Origin: Cupriavidus lacunae
GTDB lineage: Bacteria > Pseudomonadota > Gammaproteobacteria > Burkholderiales > Burkholderiaceae
Reading direction: 5' to 3'
Length of the DNA stretch: 42,700 nt
Assembly (NCBI RefSeq): GCF_003353055.1
Contig: NZ_QKWJ01000061.1
Span: 2,690 to 45,389, forward strand
The stretch's first letter is position 1. Each line of letters opens with the position of its first letter. A model generated the notes under the pieces. That model did not search any database and was not told where the DNA came from. It saw only the letters and a program-made list of their open reading frames with translations. Positions 35,209-42,578 of the stretch are shown in pieces. Made by a program: the position numbers and the translations under genes.

Positions 35209-36399
35209 ATGTCCGCTATCCCAACTTCCACCGAACAGAGCTCCTCCCACGGCGTCACACTGGACGACGTGCTCCAGGCCACGCAGGCCGTTACCCGGAA
35301 CTTCGGCGACGAGTACTTCGCTAAGCTGGACAAAGAAGAGGCTTTCCCGCACGACTACATCAAGGCGTTGATGGACGCCAAGCTGCACACGGTGATGATT
35401 CCCGAGCAGTACGGCGGCATGGGGCTCGGCCTGCGCGAGGCCTGCGTCATCGTTGAGGAGATGCACCGCTCGGGCGGCGTCGGCTCCATGATCCATGGCC
35501 AGATGTTCATGATGGGCATCCTTGCCCGCCACGGCACTGATGAGCAGAAGCGCAAGATTCTGGAGGAAGTGTGCGCGGGCCGCGTGCGCCTGCAGTCCTT
35601 CTCGCTGACGGAGCCGAACGCCGGCACCGACACTGCCAAGCTGCAGACGAAAGCATGGCGGGACGGCAACGAGTGGGTGATCAAGGGCCAGAAGCTGTGG
35701 ACCTCGCGCTTCGACTACACCGACGCCTTCATGGTGTTCGCGCGCACCAGCTCGCCGAAGGACCCGGCCAAGCCGCACCAGGGCATCTCAGCCTTCCTGG
35801 TCGACAAGCGCCAGGTCGATCCGAAGCAGTACACCAGCCGCAAGATCGACGTGATGTTCAACCATCACACATTCGAGGTTTTCTACGACAACATGCGCGT
35901 GCCCGAGACGTCGCTGATCGGCGAGGAGGGCAAGGGCTTCAAGTACCTGCTCGACGGCCTGAACGCCGAGCGCATCATCATTGCGTCTGAAGCGATCGGA
36001 GACGGCCGTTGGTTCGTGGAGAAGGCAGTCAACTATGCCAAGGAGCGCGTGCTGTTCGGCAAGCCGATCGGTGCCAACCAGGGCGTGCAGTTTCCCATCG
36101 CGCTCGGCTATGCGCATCTGGAAGCGGCGGACGCCCTGCGCTGGAAGGCAGCCGAGAAGTTCGATCGTCGTGAGCCCTGTGGTGGCGAGGCCAACATTGC
36201 CAAGATGCTTGCGTCGGACGCTTCGTGGGAACTGGCCAACGTCTGCATGCAGACGCATGGCGGCTTCGGGCTGGCGCGCGAGTACCACATCGAGCGCCGC
36301 TTCCGCGACACCCGCGTGTTCCAGATCGCTCCGATCTCGCCGAACATGGTCCTGAACTACGTCAGCCAGCACGTCCTGGGCCTGCCGCGTTCCTACTGA
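35209..36399 (+). CDS. Acyl-CoA dehydrogenase 2
   Basis: This 396-residue FAD acyl-CoA dehydrogenase has PEQYGGMGLGLREACVIVEE near residue 65, FSLTEPNAGTDTAKLQT near 135 and MQTHGGFGLAREYHIERRFR near 350. The usual C-terminal EGT segment that supplies the catalytic Glu is replaced by QIAPISPNMVLNYVSQH, so the base must lie elsewhere or differ. A group of family members ending in HVLGLPRSY shares this. ATG 35209 (AAGGA 7 bases upstream) is preferred to a GTG at 35173. First gene of a five-gene operon with two MaoC-like proteins, a DUF35 protein and a thiolase-like protein. Confidence 0.9.
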   Translation: MSAIPTSTEQSSSHGVTLDDVLQATQAVTRNFGDEYFAKLDKEEAFPHDYIKALMDAKLHTVMIPEQYGGMGLGLREACVIVEEMHRSGGVGSMIHGQMFMMGILARHGTDEQKRKILEEVCAGRVRLQSFSLTEPNAGTDTAKLQTKAWRDGNEWVIKGQKLWTSRFDYTDAFMVFARTSSPKDPAKPHQGISAFLVDKRQVDPKQYTSRKIDVMFNHHTFEVFYDNMRVPETSLIGEEGKGFKYLLDGLNAERIIIASEAIGDGRWFVEKAVNYAKERVLFGKPIGANQGVQFPIALGYAHLEAADALRWKAAEKFDRREPCGGEANIAKMLASDASWELANVCMQTHGGFGLAREYHIERRFRDTRVFQIAPISPNMVLNYVSQHVLGLPRSY

Positions 36400-36413
36400 G
36401 CCAGGAGAAGACG

Positions 36414-36887
36414 ATGGACGAAGGACTCTATTTCGAGGACTACATGGAGGACTGGAGGTACGAGTCCGCGGCGGTGCCCGTCACCGAAGAAGGCATCTCC
36501 GGCTTCGTCGACCTGCACCGGTTCCACACGCCGACCTTCACCGACCGCAGCTATGTCGAATCGTCGAAGGAATACGGCGCGCGCATGGCGCCCGGCCTGC
36601 ACGGCCTGTGCCTGGCGGAGGGCGCAGTGCTGCAGGCGGGACTGACGCGCCGCCGCGGCATCTTCCTGATGGAACTGACGCCGAAGTTCGTGAAGCCCGT
36701 CTTCGCGGGCGACACGCTCACGGTTCACGTGCGGCTGAAGTCGAAGCGGCTGACGAGCAAGCCTGACCGGGGCGTGGTCACGACGGCGCACGAGGTCAAG
36801 AACCAGCGCGGCGAGGTGGTCATGGTGTACGACTCCACGCGGATGATCCGCACCCGCGCCTACGTCGAGACCGCCACCGCGAACTGA
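36414..36887 (+). CDS. MaoC-like hot-dog protein lacking the catalytic Asp/His
   Basis: This 157-residue hot-dog protein of the MaoC hydratase family has YFEDYMEDWRYES at the start, TPKFVKPVFAGDTL near 90 and SKPDRGVVTTAHEV near 118. When aligned with the second MaoC protein of the operon, the catalytic Asp and His positions are Phe37 and Phe42 (FVDLHRFHTPTFTD). It is therefore probably a non-catalytic partner. The AGGAGAA ribosome site and 14-base gap from the dehydrogenase gene indicate one transcript. A heterodimer with the protein at 38543-39013 is the simplest model. Confidence 0.82.
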   Translation: MDEGLYFEDYMEDWRYESAAVPVTEEGISGFVDLHRFHTPTFTDRSYVESSKEYGARMAPGLHGLCLAEGAVLQAGLTRRRGIFLMELTPKFVKPVFAGDTLTVHVRLKSKRLTSKPDRGVVTTAHEVKNQRGEVVMVYDSTRMIRTRAYVETATAN

Positions 36888-36910
36888 GAAGAGCACAAGG
36901 AGAACAAGCC

Positions 36911-37330
36911 GTGCAAGCCATATTGCCGAAGCCGGTCGCCAACGCCGACTCGCAGACCTACTGGAACGCCGCCCGCGAGCGGCGCCTCGTCATCCGCAAG
37001 TGCAATGCCTGCGGCCAGATCCACTTCATGCCGCGCTACCTGTGCCCCACGTGCTGGTCGGACAACCTCGACTGGATCGATGCCAATGGTAAGGGGCGCG
37101 TGCACAGCTTCAGCGTGATCCACCGTGCCTCGGATCCGGCCTTCGCCTCGCGCGTGCCCTACGTCATCGCGCTCATCGAGCTCGACGAGGGGCCTCGCAT
37201 GATGGCCAACATCCTTGGCGACGATGCGCTTGACGTCGCGATCGGCGACGCCGTGAAGCTCACGTTCGAGGATCGCGGCGACGGCGCCCTGATTCCGCAG
37301 TTCGAGCGGGTCGCCGCGTCGGGAGCATGA
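36911..37330 (+). CDS. DUF35 OB-fold protein with zinc ribbon
   Basis: This 139-residue protein has a rubredoxin-like zinc ribbon (C31-x2-C34 in KCNACG, C45-x2-C48 in LCPTC) followed by an OB-fold (GKGRVHSFSVIHR, PYVIALIELDEGPRMMANIL). This is the DUF35 family that partners thiolase-like enzymes and binds acyl-CoA or scaffolds the complex. The best known cases are ChsH2 with the Ltp2 aldolase in steroid side-chain loss. It starts with GTG at 36911, with AAGGAG upstream. The partner thiolase-like gene starts one base after its stop. Confidence 0.9.
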   Translation: MQAILPKPVANADSQTYWNAARERRLVIRKCNACGQIHFMPRYLCPTCWSDNLDWIDANGKGRVHSFSVIHRASDPAFASRVPYVIALIELDEGPRMMANILGDDALDVAIGDAVKLTFEDRGDGALIPQFERVAASGA

Positions 37331-37331
37331 C

Positions 37332-38510
37332 ATGAAGACACCTGCATCCCTGAAGAACAAGGTGGCCATCGTCGGCGTCGGCGAATCGGAGATTGGCCGC
37401 GTGCCGCACATGTCGGGCCTCGGCCTGAATGCGCAGGCGGCCAAGCGCGCGCTCGACGATGCCGGACTGAAGGTTTCCGACATCGACGGATTGCTGACGG
37501 CTTATTCGTTCACCGAGCCGTATTTCATGCTCGGCTCGGTGTTGTGCGAATACCTGGGCCTCAAGCCTCACTACAACGCCTCCATGGTGGTAGGCGGCGG
37601 AAGCCCGGCGGTGATGCTCAAGCACGCGGCCGAGGCCATCGCGGCGGGGCAGGCGGAGACCATCCTGGTCTGCGCCGGCGAGAATCGCGCGACCGGCCAG
37701 TCGCGCGATGCGACGGTCAGCACGTTGCTCGCGGTGGGGCATCCGTATTTCGAGCAACCCTACGGCGGCTCCATCCCGGGCTACTACGCCATGATCGCAC
37801 AGCGGCATATGGAGGTGTACGGCACGACGCGTGAGCAGCTCGCCCACGTCGCCGTGCAGACGCGCAAGCACGCCCTGCTGCACCCCAACGCCCATATGAA
37901 GAAGCCGCTGGCGCTTGAGGATGTGCTAGCGGCGAAACCCATCGCCGATCCGCTGGGCATGCTCGATTGCTGCCTCATCTCCGACGCGGGCGGTGCGTTT
38001 ATCGTAACCTCCGCCGAACGCGCGCGCGATCTCAAGTGCAAGCCCGTGTACCTCCAGGGCATCGGCGAATATCACACGCACGAGCACCTGATGTGCGCGC
38101 CCAGCCTGACCGAGTTCGGCGCCACGGAATCGGGACGCATTGCATACCAGATGGCGGGACTCGGGCCCGGCGACATCGATGTGGCGCAATTGTATGACTG
38201 CTTCACCATCGTGCCGATCCTCGAGCTCGAAGAGCTGGGCTTCGTGAAGCCCGGGGAGGGGGGCGCGTTCTTTGCGGAGGGCCACGCCGGCATCAGCGGC
38301 AGGCTGCCGGTCAACACGCACGGCGGCATGCTGTCACACGCGCACGCTGGCGCTGCCGGCGGGCTGTTCGGCATCGTCGAGGCGGTGCGCCAACTGCGCG
38401 GCGGGTTGGGCGAGCGGCAGGTCGATGGCGCCGAAGTCGCGCTCGTCCACAACGAGGGCGGCATCCTGTCCTCGCATTGCACCATCATTCTCGCCAACGA
38501 CAGGGGCTGA
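37332..38510 (+). CDS. Thiolase-like protein lacking the active Cys, Ltp2-like
   Basis: This 392-residue protein has the thiolase fold of the SCP-x/lipid-transfer branch. VAIVGVGESEIGR opens it, and VVGGGSPAVMLKHAAEAIAA near residue 87 occupies the place where thiolases carry the nucleophilic Cys, absent here. LYDCFTIVPILELEELGF near 289 has Tyr where SCP-x thiolases have His (HDCF). The C-terminal GHP-GATG is replaced by SHAHAGAAG. It should therefore not be a classical thiolase. Cys-less members paired with DUF35 proteins act as retro-aldolases (Ltp2) or in C-C bond chemistry on acyl-CoAs. The operon supplies dehydrogenase and hydratase steps for such a substrate. Confidence 0.85.
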   Translation: MKTPASLKNKVAIVGVGESEIGRVPHMSGLGLNAQAAKRALDDAGLKVSDIDGLLTAYSFTEPYFMLGSVLCEYLGLKPHYNASMVVGGGSPAVMLKHAAEAIAAGQAETILVCAGENRATGQSRDATVSTLLAVGHPYFEQPYGGSIPGYYAMIAQRHMEVYGTTREQLAHVAVQTRKHALLHPNAHMKKPLALEDVLAAKPIADPLGMLDCCLISDAGGAFIVTSAERARDLKCKPVYLQGIGEYHTHEHLMCAPSLTEFGATESGRIAYQMAGLGPGDIDVAQLYDCFTIVPILELEELGFVKPGEGGAFFAEGHAGISGRLPVNTHGGMLSHAHAGAAGGLFGIVEAVRQLRGGLGERQVDGAEVALVHNEGGILSSHCTIILANDRG

Positions 38511-38542
38511 GGTCCCGAGCTCACCATATCCCAAGGATTGCC

Positions 38543-39013
38543 ATGACCATTTCCACCGCGCCGCGCGGCAAGTATTTCGAAGACTTTGAGGTCGGACAGG
38601 AATTCATCAGTCCGGCGCGCACTATCACGCTGACGGATATCGTCAACTTCGCCTGCCTGTCGGGCGACTTCAACGAAGTCCACACGAACTTCGAATATTG
38701 CAAGACCACCTCGTTCGGAGAACCGATCGCGCACGGCCCGCTGGTGTACGCCGTAATGGCCGGCCTGCAATATGCCAGCGGGGTCAACGACGGCACGTTG
38801 ATCGCATTGCTGCAGAACGACCAGTGGCGGATGCTGGCGCCGGTCAAGCACGGCGACACGATCCGGGCGCGCGTCCGCGTGATCGAGAAGAAGGAGACGA
38901 GCAAGCCGGACCGCGGCGTGATCGTGGTCCAGCGCGAAGTCGTCAAGCAGGACGGGATTGTCGCGCAGGAGATGCGGACCACCTTCCTGTACCGCCGTCG
39001 CCCCAAGGGTTGA
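38543..39013 (+). CDS. MaoC-like enoyl-CoA hydratase
   Basis: This 156-residue hot-dog hydratase has the active motif intact: Asp42 and His47 in SGDFNEVHTN, followed by FGEPIAHGPLVYA. It should hydrate an enoyl-CoA to the (3R)-hydroxyacyl-CoA. KETSKPDRGVIVVQREV parallels the same stretch in the inactive MaoC-like protein of this operon, supporting a common origin and a mixed dimer. ATG 38543 was chosen because AAGGA lies 8 bases upstream. An upstream in-frame start overlaps the thiolase-like gene. Confidence 0.88.
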   Translation: MTISTAPRGKYFEDFEVGQEFISPARTITLTDIVNFACLSGDFNEVHTNFEYCKTTSFGEPIAHGPLVYAVMAGLQYASGVNDGTLIALLQNDQWRMLAPVKHGDTIRARVRVIEKKETSKPDRGVIVVQREVVKQDGIVAQEMRTTFLYRRRPKG

Positions 39014-39064
39014 CGCTTCCCTCTGTCATTCCGGCACGCCTCGTCCGACAGCGTGCCTGCATCC

Positions 39065-39093
39065 GGCCCCGCCGCAGGCTCTGCGCCGGGGCC
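39065..39093 (+). terminator. Strong hairpin after the MaoC gene
   Basis: GGCCCCG-C-CGCAG (39065-39077) pairs with CTGCG-C-CGGGGCC (39081-39093), twelve pairs with one C/C mismatch and a three-base loop. TCTGTTCT follows. It lies about 50 bases after the operon's last stop and probably ends or attenuates transcription before the hydrolase gene. Confidence 0.6.
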
Positions 39094-39113
39094 TCTGTTC
39101 TAAATAGCATTCC

Positions 39114-40013
39114 ATGACCGCCACAGCCATGCACCCCTACACCCGACTTCCCGGCACCCCGGTGCCCATGCACCATTGGACTGTCGACGTCGGCCTGCAA
39201 CTCGCCGGCGATTCCTGGGGCGATCCTCATGGGCCTCTGGTGCTGTTGCTGCACGGCGTGGGACAGACGCGGCACGCGTGGCGCGCAACCGGCAGGATAC
39301 TTGGCGCCGCAGGCTACCACGCCGTGGCTTTCGACGCGCGCGGCCACGGTGACTCCGATTGGGCCGCGGATGGCGACTACTCCCGGGATGCGATGATTCG
39401 CGACCTGGAGCGTCTGATCGCGAAACTGGAAAAGCGGCCGGCGCTGGTTGGCGCATCGATGGGTGGGGCGACCAGCCTGATCGGGGTCGGCGAAGGGCAC
39501 ATCGATGCCAGCGCGCTCATCCTCGTGGACATCGCGCCGCGCACGGAGCCGTCCGGCGTGGCGAAGGTGAAGTCCTTCATGCGCGACACGACCAACGGCT
39601 TCCGGACCCTCGAGGAAGCGGCCGATGCCATCCACGCCTACCGCCCGCGCGCGCAGCAATCACGCATGCCCAACGGGATCGCCAAGAACCTCCGGATGGG
39701 CGCGGATGGCAGGTACCACTGGCACTGGGACCCCCAACTCATGGCGCGCGGGCGAGAAAGCGACGAACGGCGCGTCGAGGCGGCGCGCCGTCTGACACTG
39801 CCGACGCTGCTGGTACGTGGGGGCCAGTCGGACGTCGTCAGCGAGGAAGGCGCGCGCGACTTCCTGGGCCTGTGCCCGAAGGCGGAGTTCGTGAACATCG
39901 CGGGCGCCGGCCACATGGTTTCGGGCGATCGCAACGATGTGTTCGGCCGCGCCGCGCTCGGCTTCCTCCGGCGTGCCGTGCCGGCTGTCCGGGAGGCTCT
40001 GCGACAGGAGTGA
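39114..40013 (+). CDS. Alpha/beta-fold hydrolase
   Basis: This 299-residue alpha/beta hydrolase has LLLHGVGQTRHAW (oxyanion region) near residue 44, FDARGHGDSDW near 73, nucleophile Ser115 in GASMGG, LLVRGGQSDVV with the likely catalytic Asp near 240, and GAGHMVSGD with the catalytic His near 267. It could hydrolyse an ester, lactone, thioester or C-C bond. Its place after the acyl-CoA operon suggests an acyl-CoA or ring-cleavage product. No clear ribosome site precedes the ATG. A hairpin separates it from the operon, so expression may be partly independent. Confidence 0.88.
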   Translation: MTATAMHPYTRLPGTPVPMHHWTVDVGLQLAGDSWGDPHGPLVLLLHGVGQTRHAWRATGRILGAAGYHAVAFDARGHGDSDWAADGDYSRDAMIRDLERLIAKLEKRPALVGASMGGATSLIGVGEGHIDASALILVDIAPRTEPSGVAKVKSFMRDTTNGFRTLEEAADAIHAYRPRAQQSRMPNGIAKNLRMGADGRYHWHWDPQLMARGRESDERRVEAARRLTLPTLLVRGGQSDVVSEEGARDFLGLCPKAEFVNIAGAGHMVSGDRNDVFGRAALGFLRRAVPAVREALRQE

Positions 40014-40180
40014 ATGGTGAATCGGAGGTGACTTGGTGGCCAAGCCTGCGCAGTCGTCGTGCGCCTTGGCTTCCGGGAGATGGATAAAAGGCAGCGGGCG
40101 ATTTCGGCCGCTGAACGCATTGCAAGCACTGGGGCCATGACCGCAACTTGCCGCAGCCTGCCCTCCCGGGATTCTCCACG

Positions 40181-40218
40181 AAAAAAACTCTCGCACGGCA
40201 TCGGTACCGTGCGCGAGG
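40181..40218 (-). terminator. Rho-independent terminator of the SDR gene
   Basis: On the minus strand, CCTCGCGCACGG (40218-40207) pairs with CCGTGCGAGAG (40198-40188) around an 8-base loop, then TTTTTTT (40187-40181). It lies about 15 bases after the stop of the SDR gene and is the clearest intrinsic terminator in the window. The 219-bp gap to the convergent hydrolase gene holds nothing else recognisable. Confidence 0.85.
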
Positions 40219-40232
40219 CTCGACCTGTTCCG

Positions 40233-41021
40233 TCAGGAGTAGGTTTGCCCGCCGGTGGCACTCAGCGTCGCACCGGTGATGTGGCTCGCTGCATCCGACA
40301 CGAGAAATGCGGCCACCGCCGCTACGTCATCGGGCTTCGCCAGGCCGAACGGAGCCTTCGATGCGATCTTGTCGAACACTTTCTGGCGGATCGGCGTGAG
40401 TTGGCCGCCCGCGAAACGCTCGTACACCGGCGTGTCCTCGACCAGCGTGACGCAGAGCGTATTGACCCGCACGTGAGAGCGCGACAACTCCTTCGCCATC
40501 ACCTTGGCAGCCATGATGAGCCCGCCGGAGTGGAGGGCCACCGTCGTCTGGCCGGGGGTCGGAAAGCGGCCGCCTTCGGACGTGACAAACAGGATCGAGC
40601 CGCTTTCGCGCTCGGTCATGTGCGGCACCACTGCATGTACCGGGTTGAGCTTGATGCGAGCCGTCTTGGCGATCTGGTCCGCGATAGCGTTCGGCGCGAC
40701 CTGGCCGATCACGCCCTGCGCGGCAGGCGGCGCCCCGGCGCTGGCCACCAGGATATCCACTTGGCCGAATTCCTCGATCGCCCACTTGACCAGTGCGGTC
40801 GCCCCGGCGGTGTCCTCAATGTCGGCCGCCAGGAAGGCACCCTGTCCGCCCGACGAGTGGATGGAGGCGACGAGCGCCTCGCCAGCCGCCTGGTTGCGGC
40901 CGGTTACGACGACGAACACGCCTTCCTGCGCCAGCCGGATGGCAATGGCCTTACCCAATCCGGCGGTCGCGCCAGTGACGATGGCAACCTTCCGTTGCGG
41001 CTTCTCCGATTGTTCCTTCAT
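40233..41021 (-). CDS. SDR-family protein lacking catalytic Tyr and Lys
   Basis: This 262-residue SDR fold has the nucleotide loop TGATAGLG at residue 16, ADIED near 66, ASAGAP in place of NNAG near 93, and Ser148 in LFVTSEGG. Where Y-x3-K should be, the sequence reads TTVALHSGGLIMAAK: aligned with YAASKGGL, the Tyr is Val161 and the Lys is Ser165. The C-terminus GATLSATGGQTYS is normal. It may bind cofactor without normal redox chemistry, or use other residues. It starts 55 bases after the CoA-transferase stop, so both probably belong to the operon controlled by operator copy G. Confidence 0.85.
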   Translation of the reverse strand: MKEQSEKPQRKVAIVTGATAGLGKAIAIRLAQEGVFVVVTGRNQAAGEALVASIHSSGGQGAFLAADIEDTAGATALVKWAIEEFGQVDILVASAGAPPAAQGVIGQVAPNAIADQIAKTARIKLNPVHAVVPHMTERESGSILFVTSEGGRFPTPGQTTVALHSGGLIMAAKVMAKELSRSHVRVNTLCVTLVEDTPVYERFAGGQLTPIRQKVFDKIASKAPFGLAKPDDVAAVAAFLVSDAASHITGATLSATGGQTYS

Positions 41022-41076
41022 ATCTGCCTATATAATGTGGATCCGTGTATGCATGCCTGATATCGGACATGGCGTT

Positions 41077-42333
41077 TCAGGATTCGGCAGTCGCGCGCGC
41101 CGGCTTCGCAGCGCCGAAGGCGCCCGCTGCTTCCAGGCGCGCAATCTCGGCGGCGGAGAGCCCGAGCTCCTTCTCCAGCACCGCTACCCGATGTTCGCCA
41201 AGTCGCGGCAGGCGCGGTACACCCTGCGCGGTCCTGAAGCGCGAGGGGTCGGCCGGCAGCCGCAGTGTCCCGCCGAGCCCGTCGTCGACTTCCTGTAGCG
41301 CGCCACGCTGCAGTAGATAGGGATCATCGAGTACTTCGCGCATGCTAAGGACGCCTGCCACGGGGACATCGGCATCGTTCAGTTTTGCCGTGATCTCCGC
41401 GCGCGTGTGCGCCCGCGTGAAGGTCTCCGTGATGGCAATGACCTCCTCCTGCCGCTTTGCCCGTTCCACGTAGGTCGCATAGCGCGCATCGGTGCCCAAC
41501 TCGGGTCGGTCCATCGCCTCGCAGAGGCGGCACCAGAAGTCGTCACGATTGACACCGATGTTGACGTAGCCGTCCGACGCGGGGAAGGCTCCATAGGGCA
41601 CGCCGTGGAAATCGTTGGAACCAGCGAAGGCGGACAGGGCGGCATCGGCGATCTGAACGCGTGCTAGTGCCACCGAAACCATGGGGAGCGTGCACTCGAT
41701 CAGGCCCAAGTCCAGAATCCGGCCCAGGCCGTGGCGCTCCTGATTGCGTAGCGCCAGGAGAATCGCCGCGTGGGCGCTCATGCCGGCGAGGATGTCCCCG
41801 AGGGCGAAGCCGCACCATACCGGATTGCCCGCATGGTCGCGGGTGAGGCCGGTGGTACCTGTCATGGCTTCGGCCACAAGGGCCAGGCCCGCCCGGTCGG
41901 CATACTCGCCGGCGTCCCCCATGCCGAATCCGGAGATGCAGGCAATAACGAGCCGCGGATAGCGTTTGTGCAGGGCTTCCGGATGGATGCCCAGTCGCTT
42001 CAATGCAGCGGCGCGCATGTTGGTGATGAACACGTCCGCCGACTCCAGCAGGCCGTGCATGACCTTTATGCCGTCAGCGTTCTTCAGATCAAGCGCAAGG
42101 CTTTGCTTGCCACGGTTTAGCGCACCGTAATGGGCCGAGACAGTATGCCCCTCCGCATCCTCGCGCAGCGGGGCACGCGACCGGGAAAGTTCGCCGCTGG
42201 GCGGCTCGACCTTGATCACCTCGGCACCTTCCTCGGCGAGAAGCTGGCCGCAATACGGTCCGGCAATGAGGTGGGACAGTTCGATGACCTTGATGCCTTT
42301 CAGCGGCGGCGGCGTGCTTTTATCGTCGTTCAT
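41077..42333 (-). CDS. CaiB/BaiF class III CoA-transferase 2
   Basis: This 418-residue class III CoA-transferase has GIKVIELSHLIAGPYCGQLL near residue 13, AEEGAEVIKVEPPSGE, NRGKQSLALDLKN and the catalytic Asp180 in GFALGDILAGMS. PYGAFPASDGYVNIGV and the VPVAGVLSMREVLDDP block near 330 are typical. ATG 42333 is chosen: the frame is open to 42468, but operator geometry places the transcription start near 42358. It may activate the regulon's substrate by transferring CoA from succinyl-CoA or acetyl-CoA, giving the acyl-CoA used by the dehydrogenase operon. Confidence 0.92.
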   Translation of the reverse strand: MNDDKSTPPPLKGIKVIELSHLIAGPYCGQLLAEEGAEVIKVEPPSGELSRSRAPLREDAEGHTVSAHYGALNRGKQSLALDLKNADGIKVMHGLLESADVFITNMRAAALKRLGIHPEALHKRYPRLVIACISGFGMGDAGEYADRAGLALVAEAMTGTTGLTRDHAGNPVWCGFALGDILAGMSAHAAILLALRNQERHGLGRILDLGLIECTLPMVSVALARVQIADAALSAFAGSNDFHGVPYGAFPASDGYVNIGVNRDDFWCRLCEAMDRPELGTDARYATYVERAKRQEEVIAITETFTRAHTRAEITAKLNDADVPVAGVLSMREVLDDPYLLQRGALQEVDDGLGGTLRLPADPSRFRTAQGVPRLPRLGEHRVAVLEKELGLSAAEIARLEAAGAFGAAKPARATAES

Positions 42334-42388
42334 TTCGAGAACCTGGAAAGAATTGGGTAAGGCCAGTTTCGTGGCTGAACGGGATGGT

Positions 42389-42431
42389 GTCGAGTTGGAA
42401 ATCTTGAGGGGATTGGTAAGTCGCGCTAACC
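42389..42431 (-). promoter_or_regulatory. Composite LysR operator, copy G (CoA-transferase 2)
   Basis: On the minus strand, GGTTAGC-GCG-ACTTACC (42431-42415) is followed by ATTTCCAACTCGAC (42402-42389), with ACT 20 bases after the palindrome. The gene starts at 42333. This copy is about 17 kb from the LysR 2 gene, so the element is not a local duplication. Confidence 0.75.
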
Positions 42432-42578
42432 GCGGCGGGCGGAGAAGCGGGCATTCGGCTTCTCTCAAGGGAGTTGCACAGGCTCGGGCGGGCCTCCATC
42501 AGTGCCCGCCCGACATCCAAGCGCTTGCGGACCGCGGCGCTGGGCCGCCGAAGGGTGCGGGCCTCTCGCCGCCGCGTG

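Noticed and set aside
25757..39013. Further sigma-54 promoters in the right block
   Set aside because: I looked for GG-N10-GC in the gaps before the Bug, PrpD-like and acyl-CoA genes. The candidates found had spacing of 7-9 bases, which is wrong for RpoN.
41022..41076. Independent promoter for the SDR gene (ATTATATA stretch)
   Set aside because: There is an AT-rich -10-like stretch but no matching -35, and the 55-base gap fits an operon with the CoA-transferase.
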